A stretch of DNA of 64,000 nt from Lactobacillus sp. CBA3605 (GTDB lineage Bacteria > Bacillota > Bacilli > Lactobacillales > Lactobacillaceae), in contig NZ_CP027190.1 of the NCBI RefSeq assembly GCF_002970915.1, positions 434,001 through 498,000 of the forward strand. The letters are read 5' to 3'. This document shows positions 1 to 10,632 of this stretch, in pieces (position 1 is the stretch's first letter; every line of letters begins with the position of its first letter). Made by a program: the position numbers and the translations under genes. Below the pieces are notes generated by a model. It had not been told where the DNA came from and ran no database searches. It was given only the letters and a program-made list of their open reading frames with translations.

Positions 1-1847
1 CCCATTTGCTTAATAACTTCGGCAGGTGCAATCGTATTGCCTAAGGACTTACTCATCTTTCGGCCTTGGTTGTCTAACGTGAAGCCTTGTGATAAGACTT
101 GTTTGTATGGTGCCTGACCAGTTACAGCCACACTTGTAATCAAACTAGAGTTGAACCAACCACGATATTGGTCAGACCCTTCCAGGTAAAGATCCGCTGG
201 ATAAGTCAGATAAGGCCGTTCTGCTAGAACACCTTGGTGAGAAGAACCGGAGTCAAACCAAACATCCATAATATCGGTTTCCTTGGTAAAGGTCCCATTA
301 GGTGAATGTTCATCAGTAAAACCAGCTGGTAACAGGTCTTTCGCATCTCGTTCAAACCAAACGTTTGATCCATATTGGCCAATTAAATCAGCAACATGTG
401 CAATCGTCGCTTCAGTCATGATGGCCGTCCCATCTTCTGCATAGAAAATTGGTAGTGGCACACCCCAAACACGTTGCCGTGAAATAACCCAATCACCACG
501 GTCACGAATCATGTTATAGAGCCGTTTTTTACCCCATTCTGGTGAAAATTGAACCTCGTCAATTGCCCCCAGAATTTCATCACGCATATCACCAACAGAT
601 GCAAACCATTGCGGTGTTGCGCGGAAAATAATTGGCTTTTTAGTCCGCCAATCAAATGGATAACTATGTTCATAAGGCATGTAATCCAATAATACGCCAT
701 TAGCTTTTAACTTATCTAACGCAATTTGATTAGCATCTTCATAAAAGACGCCAGCAAAATCAGGACCAGCTTCAGCTGTTAAAACCCCTTTGCCGTCAAC
801 TGGTGCAAATACTGGCAAACCATACTTCTGACCGATTCTGTAATCATCTTCCCCATAACCAGGCGCCGTGTGCACTAATCCGGTCCCAGCGTCTAAGGTA
901 ACAAAATCACCTAACATAGTCACAATTTGGCGATCAGTGTCAAATGGATGCTGACAAATAACGCGGTCTAATTCGGCACCCTTAACTGTTTTGAGGACTT
1001 TAACATCTTCCCAACCAAAACGGGTCACATTTTCGGCCAATAAATCAGCAGCTAACACATATTTCTTTGAATCGCCGGCTGGTTGCACAACCACGTAGTC
1101 AAAGCCAGCATCAATCGTAATCCCTTCAGAAGCAGGAATGGTCCAAGGGGTTGTGGTCCAGACAACCATGTATGTTTCAGTATCTAGAACCCCTTTACCA
1201 TCAATGACGCGTTCCCCATAAAACGCAGATGGTGACGTCACATCATGATATTCAACTTCGGCTTCTGCCAAGGCTGATTCTGATGACCATGACCAAAAGA
1301 CTGGTTTTTTACCACGATAAATCAAATGACGCTTGGCAAAAGCACCAAAAACGCGAATCTGGGCTGCTTCAAACTCTGGATTTAACGTCAAATAAGGTTG
1401 GTCCCATTCGGCAGCTACCCCTAAGCGTTTGAATTCATCACGTTGCCGATCGACTTGTTTCAAAGCATATTCACGACACAATTCTCGAAATTCATTAGTG
1501 GTCATTTTCTTACGATCATAACCCGCTTGCTTTAATTTCTGTTCAATTGGTAATCCATGGGTATCCCAGCCGGGAACATAAGGTGACCGGAAGCCATTCA
1601 TCGACTTATAGCGGACAATAAAATCTTTTGTGATTTTATTTAACGCATGCCCCATGTGAATATCGCCATTCGCATATGGTGGTCCATCATGTAAAACGAA
1701 AGTGTCTTTACCTTCATTTAATTTTTGCCGTTGTTCATAGACCTTATTTTCGCTCCAAACGTTTTGCCGTTCGACTTCTTTAACGGGTAAGTTGCCTCGC
1801 ATTTTGAACTTGGTCTTACCGAGATTAAGTGTTTCTTTAATGCGCAT
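1..1847 (-). CDS. ileS: isoleucyl-tRNA synthetase, C-terminus missing
   Basis: Class I aminoacyl-tRNA synthetase that charges tRNA-Ile in the cytoplasm. Reading leftward from the ATG at 1847 (SD AAGGAG, spacing 7) gives 615 codons before the window edge; the family is usually about 930 residues, so about one third is missing. The class I HIGH signature appears as HMGH near residue 64 (1647-1658), and the KMSKS signature is intact near residue 597 (45-59), preceded by GR. The gene is preceded by a T-box leader and follows divIVA, the usual end of the Lactobacillaceae dcw cluster. Identity is firm; the C-terminal zinc region cannot be judged. Confidence 0.97.
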   Translation of the reverse strand, partial: MRIKETLNLGKTKFKMRGNLPVKEVERQNVWSENKVYEQRQKLNEGKDTFVLHDGPPYANGDIHMGHALNKITKDFIVRYKSMNGFRSPYVPGWDTHGLPIEQKLKQAGYDRKKMTTNEFRELCREYALKQVDRQRDEFKRLGVAAEWDQPYLTLNPEFEAAQIRVFGAFAKRHLIYRGKKPVFWSWSSESALAEAEVEYHDVTSPSAFYGERVIDGKGVLDTETYMVVWTTTPWTIPASEGITIDAGFDYVVVQPAGDSKKYVLAADLLAENVTRFGWEDVKVLKTVKGAELDRVICQHPFDTDRQIVTMLGDFVTLDAGTGLVHTAPGYGEDDYRIGQKYGLPVFAPVDGKGVLTAEAGPDFAGVFYEDANQIALDKLKANGVLLDYMPYEHSYPFDWRTKKPIIFRATPQWFASVGDMRDEILGAIDEVQFSPEWGKKRLYNMIRDRGDWVISRQRVWGVPLPIFYAEDGTAIMTEATIAHVADLIGQYGSNVWFERDAKDLLPAGFTDEHSPNGTFTKETDIMDVWFDSGSSHQGVLAERPYLTYPADLYLEGSDQYRGWFNSSLITSVAVTGQAPYKQVLSQGFTLDNQGRKMSKSLGNTIAPAEVIKQM

Positions 1848-1896
1848 TTGATCACTCCTTAAAATTTTTGGTGCTAATCAATCTAATTTTGGCAAC

Positions 1897-2125
1897 AAAA
1901 AAACTCCATCCGCAAGGGACGAAGTTATCGTGGTACCACCCAAATTTAGAATTGTTTAGATTCTCTCTTAGCATGGTTAACGGCCATGAGCCGGTCGACC
2001 CTACTGAATTTCAGGCCCACATTCGGAGATGATCTGCAACCAAGCCAGGGACGACCGAATTCACATTCACATCGGCTCTCTGAGCGTTTAGCAAGGTTGT
2101 TTGCTGTTCTCCTCAAAATTTTAGT
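1897..2125 (-). promoter_or_regulatory. T-box riboswitch leader of ileS
   Basis: The transcript strand carries the conserved T-box sequence GGGTGGTACCACG (about 1929-1942). It is followed by a terminator: ACTTCGTCC pairs with GGATGGAGT (1904-1925), then a run of seven T. An AGTA-containing element lies upstream near 2010. In this family uncharged tRNA binds the leader and stabilises the antiterminator, so low Ile-tRNA charging should raise ileS expression. The specifier codon was not assigned with confidence; Ile specificity is inferred from the downstream gene. Confidence 0.93.
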
Positions 2126-2133
2126 AACATTAA

Positions 2134-2139
2134 ATTATA
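2134..2139 (-). promoter_or_regulatory. promoter -10 box of the ileS T-box transcript
   Basis: A perfect TATAAT on the minus strand, just after the divIVA stop codon. No good -35 hexamer is seen at 17 bp. Its position suggests ileS has its own transcript besides any read-through from the dcw cluster. Confidence 0.55.
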
Positions 2140-2156
2140 CCCTGATTTTAGTCGAC

Positions 2157-2858
2157 TTAATTCGTGGCGTCAACATTATCATCTGGGAAAATGACAACCG
2201 TTTGCTGTTGTGCTTGATCGCCACCATCAGCTACTGGGGTTTCACCGACCGTTGCATTCGTGATTTCAGCGGCTGCTTCTGAGTTTACGCTCGCATTAAC
2301 CCCATTGTCAAGGTTGTCTTGCTTCAAAACGTGTTGGATTTCTGCGTAACTAGAGGTATCGGTTTCACTCAGTAATTGGTCCCAATCCTTACTCTTAACC
2401 ACTTCTAATTGTGATTCAAGCATCACTTGTAACCGTTGACGGAAGACCCGTGTTTGCTTCTTCAAGTCATCGGTTTCAACCGACAAACGTTTTGCCTTTT
2501 GTGAAGCTTCATCAATCATCTGGTTAGATTTATCCGTCGCTTCACTGACAATATCAGACGCTTGCTTTTGGGCTTCACGCGTAATAATGTCAGCTTCTTT
2601 CTTCGAATTTGTCTTAACCTTATCCGCAGCTTCTTGAGCCACTAAGATGGATTGATTCAAAGAATCTTTCAATTCATTGAAGTATTTCAATTTACCTTCA
2701 CTAGCGTCTAAACGTTCCTGGAGGTCCTTATTCTGCTTCAGAGTAATTTGATAATCCTTAATAATTTGTTCAAGAAAATCATTGACCTCGTCAATATTGT
2801 AACCACGTAATTTCGTGGAAAACTCTTTGTTATGAATGTCGTCAGGACTTAACACCAT
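2157..2858 (-). CDS. divIVA: division-site protein DivIVA
   Basis: Coiled-coil protein that recognises curved membrane at septum and poles and recruits division and wall-synthesis partners. Of 233 residues, about the first 60 match the DivIVA N-terminal domain (MVLSPDDIHNKEF, then RGYNIDEVNDFLEQI). Long heptad-rich stretches rich in E, K, Q and A follow to about residue 165. The acidic, low-complexity tail (residues 170-233) is typical of lactobacillus versions. Start ATG has a GGAGG site. It is the last division gene of the cluster, 23 bp after ylmH. Confidence 0.96.
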   Translation of the reverse strand: MVLSPDDIHNKEFSTKLRGYNIDEVNDFLEQIIKDYQITLKQNKDLQERLDASEGKLKYFNELKDSLNQSILVAQEAADKVKTNSKKEADIITREAQKQASDIVSEATDKSNQMIDEASQKAKRLSVETDDLKKQTRVFRQRLQVMLESQLEVVKSKDWDQLLSETDTSSYAEIQHVLKQDNLDNGVNASVNSEAAAEITNATVGETPVADGGDQAQQQTVVIFPDDNVDATN

Positions 2859-2881
2859 ACTAAATTTCCTCCAATATCTAT

Positions 2882-3667
2882 CTATTTACTATGAATAATC
2901 TTTAACGTAATCCGCAAGCGGGCCTTTTTAGTCTCACTGCCAATCTCAGCCAACTGAACACGCCCATAATGATTGACACTTAACATGTCTAACAAAGCTA
3001 GTTCATAGTCAGCTTTTGGTAAATCGGCCCAATTCAACCGGACGTGTGCCCCTTCAATTAATTCTTTGGCATGATGCCGTGAAAGATTGAAGGCTGCTTT
3101 AATAACACTATCAGCTCGTAGTGAACTAACTGTCGTCGTGATGGTTTCCCAATCATTCTGCGGATTAACCGCCGCCGTTAATGGTACGGCCGTTAAATGA
3201 ACTTTCGTCTTGCCTAACCGATCAATTTGTTCCGTAAAATAATCAAACAGTTCGGTCTCACAGAAAAACTGCCACGTCTCGCCATCCGAGATAATATCAC
3301 CAAATACATCGCGCTCGACACCAGAATTAGCCAAGGTGCCTAAGATATGCCCGTGTTTCAACGTGGCAAACTTAATCGGATAAACAATATTCACTAAAGT
3401 GATTTGAAAATCCGCTGACTCTGGGTCATAATAATCCGGATAAAATAAAATCCGTTTTAATTCTGCACCTGCGTAACCACCGTTAGCCTGCATCCGAACC
3501 CCATCTAATTGATTGACCATGGTCTGGGCAATATAGACTTGGCGAGGATTCAAAAAAGCCGTCAAAATGGGCCGGTACTGATCAGTTACTCGCCGTAACC
3601 AACCGGTCACTTGTTCAATAAAGGGGGCCTCGTTTGCGCGAAAATGTTGCTTTAAATTTTCATCCAC
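2882..3667 (-). CDS. ylmH: S4-domain RNA-binding protein YlmH
   Basis: Cytoplasmic RNA-binding protein of the dcw cluster. In Bacillus-type bacteria YlmH-family proteins bind ribosomes and are linked to rescue of stalled 50S subunits. The 261-residue protein has a long N-terminal domain and an S4-like RNA-binding fold from about residue 182, with the helix around SRHHAKELIEGAHVRLNW. The start is GTG at 3667 with an AGGA-type site. It sits between ylmG and divIVA with about 23 bp on each side, consistent with cotranscription. Length is normal for the family (about 255-265). Confidence 0.92.
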   Translation of the reverse strand: MDENLKQHFRANEAPFIEQVTGWLRRVTDQYRPILTAFLNPRQVYIAQTMVNQLDGVRMQANGGYAGAELKRILFYPDYYDPESADFQITLVNIVYPIKFATLKHGHILGTLANSGVERDVFGDIISDGETWQFFCETELFDYFTEQIDRLGKTKVHLTAVPLTAAVNPQNDWETITTTVSSLRADSVIKAAFNLSRHHAKELIEGAHVRLNWADLPKADYELALLDMLSVNHYGRVQLAEIGSETKKARLRITLKIIHSK

Positions 3668-3690
3668 GATCCTATCCTCGTTATTTCAGT

Positions 3691-3960
3691 TTAAAATCCA
3701 ATAAAGGTTAATAAATAATATAAGCCTTGCTCAGCAAATTGTAAAACCAATAGCGCAATTAACGGTGAAAAATCAAGTCCCGCAATTGCGGGCACAAACC
3801 GCCGAAAGATGCTTAAGAACGGTTCACAAATCTGCCCCAAGAAACGCCCAATGCTTGTATTATAAGCGCCTGGAAACCAGGACATTAAAATATAAACAAT
3901 CAACGCCAGTTGGTAAATTTGGAACAAGCGGGAAATTAATGAAATTAGCAGCGCAATCAC
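3691..3960 (-). CDS. ylmG: YggT-family membrane protein YlmG
   Basis: Small integral membrane protein with two hydrophobic segments (about residues 2-24 and 65-87) and the family loop SWFPGAYNTSIGRFLGQICEPFLSIFRRFVP. YggT/YlmG proteins are linked to division and osmotic responses, with no settled molecular role. The start is unusual: the only standard start (GTG at 3960) overlaps the AAGGAG site itself. Translation may instead begin at CTG (3951; spacing 8) or ATT. The neighbours sepF and ylmH give the expected dcw order. Confidence 0.9.
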   Translation of the reverse strand: MIALLISLISRLFQIYQLALIVYILMSWFPGAYNTSIGRFLGQICEPFLSIFRRFVPAIAGLDFSPLIALLVLQFAEQGLYYLLTFIGF

Positions 3961-3967
3961 TCCTTAC

Positions 3968-4384
3968 TTACAACGTGTTGGGATTGAACTGATTGGTTGT
4001 ACTTCCTGAAACTTCATAATTTTCAGGAATACAGAGAAAGATTTGATCACCAATCCGTTCAATTTCGCCGTTAATGGCGTACACGGTCCCAGTTAAGAAA
4101 TCAACAATGCGGCGGGCCATCTGGTCATCAACATGATCGAAATTAATAATAACCGCTTGATTTTTTAATAACTGAGCCGCAATTTCTTTAACATCTGAAT
4201 AAATTTTAGGCTCAAACAGGGCAATCTTACTATTGACAGACTTACCACCTTGCATCGGCACTACCTTTGGTGAAGTTGCAGCATTTGCGGGGGTCTCACG
4301 CGGCGTATTGAGATTCGTTGCCGCTTCCTCAGCTTGCTCGTCACTAACCCCAAAAAAGTTACTCAAACTAAAGCGTCCGGCCAT
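3968..4384 (-). CDS. sepF: cell division protein SepF
   Basis: SepF polymerises into rings, binds the FtsZ tail and tethers or organises Z-ring filaments at the membrane. The 138 residues show a short amphipathic N-terminus (MAGRFSLSNFFG), a variable linker rich in A, P and T to about residue 45, and the conserved core from about residue 50 (SKIALFEPKIYSD, then VIINFDHVDDQMARRIVDFL). ATG start with a GGGGAG site. It follows ftsZ by 24 bp. The ylmD and ylmE genes that lie between ftsZ and sepF in Bacillus are absent. Confidence 0.96.
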   Translation of the reverse strand: MAGRFSLSNFFGVSDEQAEEAATNLNTPRETPANAATSPKVVPMQGGKSVNSKIALFEPKIYSDVKEIAAQLLKNQAVIINFDHVDDQMARRIVDFLTGTVYAINGEIERIGDQIFLCIPENYEVSGSTTNQFNPNTL

Positions 4385-4408
4385 TATTCATCGCTCCCCT
4401 TCAACGGC

Positions 4409-5716
4409 TTATTTACGGCGCCGTTTGAAGAATGGCGGCGTATCTAATGAATCACCATTGTCATTAGTCTTGGTTTCTTCCACTGGTTGATTGTCATTAA
4501 AGACATCAAAATCAGTTTTTTCAACATTTTTAAATTCTTGCCCATTGTTAGGCGTCGTTGGTCGCGCACTGTTAGGTTCGCGGCGAATATCCCAGTTACC
4601 AAAAGGATCATTATTAGCTGGTGTTTGGGTTTCAGCAGTGGCATCCTGGTTAGACTGCTTTGCTTGACTTTGATTGTCAGCTGGCGTCGTAAACATGCCG
4701 CCACGTTGTTGCCCTTGTTCACTACGATTATGCGTTACGCCGGTCTTTAGTTCTCGTTGCTTCTTGTCAATCCCAGTCGCAATAACCGTCACACGAACTT
4801 CATCGCCTAAGCTTTCATCAATTGACGTCCCAAAAATAATGTTAACGTCAGTAGTTGCTGCTTGGGTCACGATATTTGAAGCTGCTTCTGCTTCATATAA
4901 GGACATATCTGGACCACCAGTAATATTAAGTAAGACTTGTTCAGCCCCATCAATAGAGACTTCCAACAATGGCGATGAAATAGCTTCCTTGGTTGCATCT
5001 GCAGTCCGGTTTTCACCACTAGCAGACCCAATTCCCATCAAAGCAGAACCTTGATTTTGCATAACCGTCTTAACATCCGCAAAGTCCAAGTTAACGTAAC
5101 CAGGTGAGGTAATTAAATCGGAAATCCCTTGTACCCCTTGGCGCAACACGTTATCAGCTTCTTGGAAGGCTTCCATCATCGGCGTCTTTTTATCGACGAT
5201 TTCTAACAAACGATTGTTAGCAATGACGATTAAAGTATCAACATTGTCTTTCATTTGCGAAATTCCTTCAGCGGCATTGCGAGCCCGCTTAGGACCTTCA
5301 AACGTAAATGGTCGCGTGACAACCCCAACGGTTAAAGCGCCAGAGTCCTTTGCAATCTTAGCAACCACTGGTGCGGCCCCGTTACCGGTTCCGCCACCCA
5401 TACCGGCCGTTACAAAGACCATGTCGGCTCCTTGTAAGGCTTCCGTTAAGGCCTCTTCACTTTCCTGAGCTGCTTTGGAACCAACGTCTGGATTAGAGCC
5501 AGCACCAAGTCCACGGGTCAGTTTAGGTCCCAATTGAATTTTAGTTTCGGCATTAGCGGTTTGTAAGGCTTGCACATCGGTATTAGCAACGATGAATTCT
5601 ACGCCTTTAACATCTTCCGTAATCATCCGGTTAACGGCATTACCACCACCGCCACCAACCCCGATGACTTTAATATTAACCCCTGATTCTTGGGCTGAAT
5701 CTAAAGAATATTCCAT
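4409..5716 (-). CDS. ftsZ: cell division GTPase FtsZ
   Basis: Tubulin-like GTPase that forms the Z-ring and recruits the divisome. The 435-residue protein has the N-terminal glycine-rich loop ([12 protein letters not shown]), the tubulin signature as GGGTGNG (T-to-N at the sixth position), and the NNRLLEI and DFADVKTVM blocks. A low-complexity linker runs from about residue 320, and the conserved C-terminal peptide [11 protein letters not shown] binds FtsA and SepF. ATG start with GGAGG. It lies 30 bp after ftsA. The signature change is conservative, and I believe it is common in lactobacilli. Confidence 0.98.
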   Translation of the reverse strand: MEYSLDSAQESGVNIKVIGVGGGGGNAVNRMITEDVKGVEFIVANTDVQALQTANAETKIQLGPKLTRGLGAGSNPDVGSKAAQESEEALTEALQGADMVFVTAGMGGGTGNGAAPVVAKIAKDSGALTVGVVTRPFTFEGPKRARNAAEGISQMKDNVDTLIVIANNRLLEIVDKKTPMMEAFQEADNVLRQGVQGISDLITSPGYVNLDFADVKTVMQNQGSALMGIGSASGENRTADATKEAISSPLLEVSIDGAEQVLLNITGGPDMSLYEAEAASNIVTQAATTDVNIIFGTSIDESLGDEVRVTVIATGIDKKQRELKTGVTHNRSEQGQQRGGMFTTPADNQSQAKQSNQDATAETQTPANNDPFGNWDIRREPNSARPTTPNNGQEFKNVEKTDFDVFNDNQPVEETKTNDNGDSLDTPPFFKRRRK

Positions 5717-5746
5717 AATTTTTCCTCCGTCATTCCTATCATAGTT

Positions 5747-7093
5747 TTAATCGAAAAAGTGATTAAAGAAGCCTTTGAACCGGTCAAATGTCCCGGTGCG
5801 ATCAGAATCTTGCGCTGGTGCCGGTTTAGATTTCGTTGATTTAGGCGTTGTTGGCACCGCAGTTGTTTGGCGATCAGCCGTACTAGTGCTGATTGCTTCT
5901 GAAAAATCTAATGCCACACTAGCACGGGTATCACCGGTTAGCGCACTTTTAACCAATAAGGCGACTTCACTTAAGGCCGCTTGATATTTGATGACAGCCA
6001 AGGCCTCATCAAATGACGGATGTCTTAAGCCCATTTGGTTGGGAATAAAGACGCGTACATTCGTTCCGAATAACTGTGAGGCTAAATCCGTAATTCCTGG
6101 TAGCGCCGCAACACCACCAGTTAAAACGACACCACCAGGTAACTCTAACGCACGGACTTCATCTAAGTGTTGCTTTACTTTATCAAAGATTTGATCTAAG
6201 CGCGCTTCAATAATTTCGGCTAGATATTGTTCGCTAATCTGAGTTGGGGTACTTTGACCGACAACTTCAACTGGGAACTCATCATCATCAGAAGCTTGTT
6301 GCGCATCTGCATAACCATAGTCACGTTTGAGCTTTTCGGCATTTTCAATCGACGTATTTAAGACGACTGAAATATCTTTCGTGATGTATTGACCGCCTTC
6401 TTGATCCACATAAGTATATTTAAGCTGATGGTCATGAATTACGGCAGCGGTCGTTTGACCACCACCCATATCGACAATAATTGATCCAAAATCCTGTTCG
6501 CCGTCATTAAGCACTAATGAACTTAGTGCTAACGGCGCAATCACAATTTGTTCAATTTGCAAACCGGCCTTTTCAATGGCCTTGCGTGTATTGTGAATAA
6601 TCGTTTTAGGTCCCGTAAATAATGTCCCATGCATTTCAAGCCGGACACCGACCATCCCACGAGGGTCCTTAATTCCGTCAAAGCCATCAACGACAAACTC
6701 ATCTGGAATCACATCTAACACTTCACGCTCAGGCGGTAAGCTTTGAACCAAAGCTGCTGCCGCAACGTTTCTTACATCTTCATTGTTAATTTCTTTTGAT
6801 TCATCAGCTACAGCAATCATGCCCCGACAACGTTCAATCTTAACTAAGTTGGCCGGTACACCCGCAATAACTTTTTTTATTTCGATACTTGCTTTTTCTT
6901 CCGCTTGGCGCACTGCCGACTGAATCGCAGTAGCGGCTTTGTCAATATCGACAATAACCCCACGACTCAGACCATTAGAACGTTCGCTGCCCACACCAAT
7001 AACGTTCATTTGTCCCTTCACACGTTCAGCAACAATGACTTTTATTGAGGTGGTCCCTATATCAAGTCCGACATAAATTCCTGAATTATCCAT
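5747..7093 (-). CDS. ftsA: cell division protein FtsA
   Basis: Actin-like ATPase that anchors FtsZ to the membrane and helps activate septal synthesis. Within 448 residues are the N-terminal phosphate-1 motif (GLDIGTTSIKV), the SHS2/1C region after about residue 85, phosphate-2 (IIVDMGGGQTTAAV), and the adenosine motif (VVLTGGVAALPGI). A proline/serine-rich linker leads to the C-terminal amphipathic helix (FDRFKGFFNHFF) that binds membrane. ATG start with a strong AGGAGG. A probable internal promoter lies upstream. It is cotranscribed with ftsZ, spaced 30 bp. Confidence 0.98.
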   Translation of the reverse strand: MDNSGIYVGLDIGTTSIKVIVAERVKGQMNVIGVGSERSNGLSRGVIVDIDKAATAIQSAVRQAEEKASIEIKKVIAGVPANLVKIERCRGMIAVADESKEINNEDVRNVAAAALVQSLPPEREVLDVIPDEFVVDGFDGIKDPRGMVGVRLEMHGTLFTGPKTIIHNTRKAIEKAGLQIEQIVIAPLALSSLVLNDGEQDFGSIIVDMGGGQTTAAVIHDHQLKYTYVDQEGGQYITKDISVVLNTSIENAEKLKRDYGYADAQQASDDDEFPVEVVGQSTPTQISEQYLAEIIEARLDQIFDKVKQHLDEVRALELPGGVVLTGGVAALPGITDLASQLFGTNVRVFIPNQMGLRHPSFDEALAVIKYQAALSEVALLVKSALTGDTRASVALDFSEAISTSTADRQTTAVPTTPKSTKSKPAPAQDSDRTGTFDRFKGFFNHFFD

Positions 7094-7168
7094 AATAGAG
7101 GAACCTCCTAGTAATTACATAAATATTTAAATATTCAAAGCTTTAGCTAACAGAACTAATTATCCCTT

Positions 7169-7197
7169 AGTTTACCATATACTAAGCGCTTTAATAA
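7169..7197 (-). promoter_or_regulatory. probable internal promoter before ftsA
   Basis: The minus strand has TAAACT (7169-7174) preceded by TGG (extended -10). TTATTA (7192-7197) lies 17 bp upstream as a weak -35. It sits in the 125-bp divIB-ftsA gap, the only sizeable gap inside the cluster, so ftsAZ may be boosted independently. Confidence 0.5.
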
Positions 7198-7218
7198 AGG
7201 CTCCCGCCTACATTTAAC

Positions 7219-8091
7219 TCAATTATTCGACTTTTTAAACGAATACGAATATGCGCCAACTTCAAGGTTAATCACACCACTGGTTTTCATTTTCGCAGCA
7301 ATTCCTGAATAATAAGTCATTTTGCTAGCAAACGTGGTAATTGTCGCATAAACTTCATTGCCATCATTCATATACAAATGAACTCGCTCAGGATTAGCTT
7401 GGTTCGGCGAATATTTAATTTCTGAAATATTATGCTTTACCGCAGCTGGTAACTTAGCATACTGGGCAATCATTTTTTGCAGACGCGTCCCGCTTTTAAA
7501 ACCAGCATAAATAGGATAACCGCCACCTGGTTGGGTCACTTTTTTAGTCAAAATCGAGCCATTCTCTAAGACCCGCTGATAATAATTCCCACTGACTAAA
7601 TAACCAGCAATTCGAATCTCTTTAACCTGTAACTTAATCTGATTAAAACCAACCAGTTTGGTGGTTACCCGCCCGATTTGTGGATTAGCTCGCCGCGCCA
7701 CCTTGCTCGTTGTGGCATCTTGACCGATTATGGCCCAGATTGCATCACCATTTTTTAAATTCGCCGCAGTTTTAACTTGCGTCGCCGTTAATTGTTCAGT
7801 ACCGCTTACCGTTATTTTTTGGACATGGCTTAACGGTGAAATAAAATACCCAGCAATCACCATGCCCATTAAGAATAATCCAATCAAAATACTGGCGCGT
7901 TTGACCACTAACTTACGTCGTTGCGACATCAGTTTAGGCAACTTATCACCAATTCGAATTCGTCTGCCTGACCAATTAAAATGCCGTTTTTGGGCATTCT
8001 CATGATTCGTCGCCGCTTGCCGTTGATACCGTTCCCAAGGGGTTAGCTGGTCAGGCTTCTTTTCTTTTGGCTGCCGTTTAAAAATGGCCAT
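7219..8091 (-). CDS. divIB: cell division protein DivIB/FtsQ
   Basis: Bitopic divisome protein that forms a complex with FtsL and DivIC. About 290 residues: a basic cytoplasmic N-terminus of about 70 residues, one membrane segment ([19 protein letters not shown]), then a POTRA domain ([19 protein letters not shown]) and the FtsQ beta domain. The ATG at 8091 was chosen over the upstream GTG codons because AAAGGGTGG is correctly spaced only for it. It lies 30 bp after murG. The C-terminal [10 protein letters not shown] is basic and short. Confidence 0.94.
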   Translation of the reverse strand: MAIFKRQPKEKKPDQLTPWERYQRQAATNHENAQKRHFNWSGRRIRIGDKLPKLMSQRRKLVVKRASILIGLFLMGMVIAGYFISPLSHVQKITVSGTEQLTATQVKTAANLKNGDAIWAIIGQDATTSKVARRANPQIGRVTTKLVGFNQIKLQVKEIRIAGYLVSGNYYQRVLENGSILTKKVTQPGGGYPIYAGFKSGTRLQKMIAQYAKLPAAVKHNISEIKYSPNQANPERVHLYMNDGNEVYATITTFASKMTYYSGIAAKMKTSGVINLEVGAYSYSFKKSNN

Positions 8092-8121
8092 CACGCCCAC
8101 CCTTTCACTCTTAACCGATGC

Positions 8122-9216
8122 CTAGTGGTTAATTGCCGTTTCTAAAACAGTTAATAATTGATCCGCTGCATCCGGCATGCCTAACCCTTTTGCATTAGCG
8201 GCCATTTTCTGCCGTTGATCATCAGCCAGCATCAAGCCGTCCACAGCTGTCAATAGACTGGCCGCTGTCAAATCAGCTTCCTTAATTAATTCAGCCGCTC
8301 CCGCATCAACCAAACTTTGCGCATTCTTAGTTTGGTGGTCGTTGGTAACATACGGGCTGGGAACCAAAATCGATGGAATCCCTAATGCCGTAATTTCAGC
8401 AATACTCGTTGCACCAGCGCGCCCAAGAATGGCCGCAATTTCAGGTAAAATTGCTGGCATATTTTTGATATACGGCACAATTTTAACATTCGGTGCTAAC
8501 GCTGTCTTTCCAAGACCATTACGAATTTTATCATAGTGCACCTGACCGGTAACAAAAAGCGTCTGATAGGGCCGTTGATTCAACTCTGGCACAGCCGCTA
8601 AGGTCGCTTGATTGATGCGTTCCGCACCCCGACTCCCACCAAAAATCAGTACAGTTGGTTGCTCATCTGATAGCCCTAACGCCTTTAAAGCCGCCGTTTT
8701 CTGAATGTTAGCAACTTGCTGGGCACGTGGATTACCAGTCATCACAACTTTTTTGGCTGGAAATTGAGCCCGCGCACTTTCAAAGGAAATCGCGATTTTA
8801 TTGACAAAATGGCTCAGAAATTTATTGGTCACGCCGACAACCGAATTCTGTTCATGAATCACCGTTGGAATATGCATCTGGCTCGCCGCAAAAACGACTG
8901 CGCCGCTGACATAACCCCCGGTTCCCACAACCACATCCGGTTTAAAATCTTTAATATAGCGTCGAGCAGTAACGACACTCTTTAAAAACAAACCAATCGT
9001 TTTAAAATTTTGAAGTGATAATGATCGTTTAAAACCCTGAATTTTAATCGTTTTAAAGTCAATGCCACGTTCGGGGACAATTCGACTCTCAAGTCCCCGG
9101 TGCGTCCCAATATACAGGACTTCTGCCTGTGCATCGTGTGCTTTTAGCGCATCAATTAACGCTAAGGCTGGATAGATGTGTCCACCAGTGCCACCGCCAG
9201 AAATCATTAATCGCAT
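8122..9216 (-). CDS. murG: UDP-GlcNAc transferase MurG
   Basis: Peripheral membrane glycosyltransferase that adds GlcNAc from UDP-GlcNAc to lipid I, making lipid II. The 364 residues show the N-terminal loop [17 protein letters not shown], the second loop GTGGYVSG, and the C-terminal nucleotide-binding part with [10 protein letters not shown] and [15 protein letters not shown]. Its ATG overlaps the murD stop by one base (TAATG), so translational coupling is likely. Length is normal for the family. Confidence 0.98.
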   Translation of the reverse strand: MRLMISGGGTGGHIYPALALIDALKAHDAQAEVLYIGTHRGLESRIVPERGIDFKTIKIQGFKRSLSLQNFKTIGLFLKSVVTARRYIKDFKPDVVVGTGGYVSGAVVFAASQMHIPTVIHEQNSVVGVTNKFLSHFVNKIAISFESARAQFPAKKVVMTGNPRAQQVANIQKTAALKALGLSDEQPTVLIFGGSRGAERINQATLAAVPELNQRPYQTLFVTGQVHYDKIRNGLGKTALAPNVKIVPYIKNMPAILPEIAAILGRAGATSIAEITALGIPSILVPSPYVTNDHQTKNAQSLVDAGAAELIKEADLTAASLLTAVDGLMLADDQRQKMAANAKGLGMPDAADQLLTVLETAINH

Positions 9217-10595
9217 TAATTTTCCTCCGCCTTTCCAGTAACTTGCTCGATGGCCTTAATATACCGGTCACCACGAATTTCAAAGTTTGGATACTGATCC
9301 CAGCTCGCGCATGCCGGCGATAACATAATAATGTCACCTGGGGCGCTGAGCCGCCACGCAACTGGCACGGCTGTTTCACAGTTTTCAGTTACTTCAATGG
9401 TTGGAATACCAGCCAACTGACCAGCTGCCGTCATCTTATCAGCCGTTTCACCAAAAACAATCAAAGCCTTAACATGCGCTTTCAATGCTGGTGCCAGCTT
9501 TTCAAAAGTATTCCCACGATCTAAGCCACCTGCTAACAAAACAACGGGTTGATCGAACCCTTTTAATGCCATCTCAGTTGCCACTAAATTAGTGGCTTTA
9601 GAGTCATTATAGAATTGTCGCCCTTGATAAGTCTCCACGTATTGCGTCCGATGGCGAACACCGGAAAAGGTCTTCAAGACTTGCACGATTCCGGCAGTTG
9701 GGACTTGCTGCAACTTAGCCACCGCAATAGCAGCTAAGGCATTTTCAACATTATGGTCACCAGGGATTTTAATATCTTTAGCAGCCATGATCAACTCATC
9801 TTTAAAGTAAAGTTGCCCGTCTTGTTCATAGGCCCCAGACTTAGAATGACCTTGCCGAGAAAATGGCACAACTTGGGCCGCCGATTGCTGACTCAAAGTT
9901 CGCCATTCTTCACTATCCCAATTAATCACTAGATAGTCGGCAGCCGTTTGATTTTCAGTAATGCGCATCTTAGCTTTAACATAGTTAGCGCGGGACCCAT
10001 GATAATCCAAATGGGTTGAATAAATATTCGTAATAACCGCAATATGTGGATGTAACGTCTGAATTCCGACCAACATAAAGCTAGACAATTCAGTGACCAT
10101 CGTATCCGTTGGTAACGCTTTTTGAGCCACAGCCGAAGCCGGCACGCCAATATTACCGGCCACGTAAGCTTTACCTGCATTTTGCCGTTGATTCAACATC
10201 ATCGCAATCAAAGTCGTGGTCGTCGTTTTACCGTTGGTCCCAGTTACCCCAATCAATTCACCAGCCAAAATTTGTGACGCTAATTCCACTTCCGTAATCA
10301 CCGGAATGTGCTTAGCTAAGGCGCCAGCGACAATCGGATTCGTATAAGGAATACCCGGATTTTTGACCACAATTTTAAAATCTTCATCCAAAAGTGATAA
10401 CGGATGCCCACCAGTAATCACCTTAATGCCATCACTCAATAACTCTTGGGCATCCGGATTGTTTTCAAAATCTTTTTTATCATTAACGGTCACGAAAGCC
10501 CCCAATTGATGGAGCAAACGGGCAGCGTTCATCCCACTTTTTGCTAAACCTAATACCAATACTTTTTGGTTGCGATATTGTTCAACCGACTTCAT
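9216..10595 (-). CDS. murD: UDP-MurNAc-L-alanine:D-glutamate ligase
   Basis: Cytoplasmic ATP-dependent ligase that adds D-glutamate to UDP-MurNAc-L-Ala. The 459 residues show the Mur-ligase order: an N-terminal Rossmann part ([17 protein letters not shown]), the ATP loop [14 protein letters not shown], the central [12 protein letters not shown] block, and the C-terminal domain with FYNDSKATN and [13 protein letters not shown] start with GGGAG. It sits between mraY and murG in the standard order and shares a one-base stop/start overlap with murG. Confidence 0.98.
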   Translation of the reverse strand: MKSVEQYRNQKVLVLGLAKSGMNAARLLHQLGAFVTVNDKKDFENNPDAQELLSDGIKVITGGHPLSLLDEDFKIVVKNPGIPYTNPIVAGALAKHIPVITEVELASQILAGELIGVTGTNGKTTTTTLIAMMLNQRQNAGKAYVAGNIGVPASAVAQKALPTDTMVTELSSFMLVGIQTLHPHIAVITNIYSTHLDYHGSRANYVKAKMRITENQTAADYLVINWDSEEWRTLSQQSAAQVVPFSRQGHSKSGAYEQDGQLYFKDELIMAAKDIKIPGDHNVENALAAIAVAKLQQVPTAGIVQVLKTFSGVRHRTQYVETYQGRQFYNDSKATNLVATEMALKGFDQPVVLLAGGLDRGNTFEKLAPALKAHVKALIVFGETADKMTAAGQLAGIPTIEVTENCETAVPVAWRLSAPGDIIMLSPACASWDQYPNFEIRGDRYIKAIEQVTGKAEEN

Positions 10596-10632
10596 ATGCC
10601 AAGATCTCCCTAAATTTGTTTAATTATCCGCT

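Noticed and set aside
1986-2282. Plus-strand frame over the ileS leader
   Set aside because: Antisense to a T-box leader and the end of divIVA; no ribosome site.
5387-5407. FtsZ signature GGGTGNG instead of GGGTGTG
   Set aside because: Conservative change that I believe is common in lactobacillus FtsZ; not a sign of lost function.
4233-6194. Plus-strand frames opposite sepF, ftsZ and ftsA
   Set aside because: They are shadows of highly conserved genes on the other strand, without ribosome sites.
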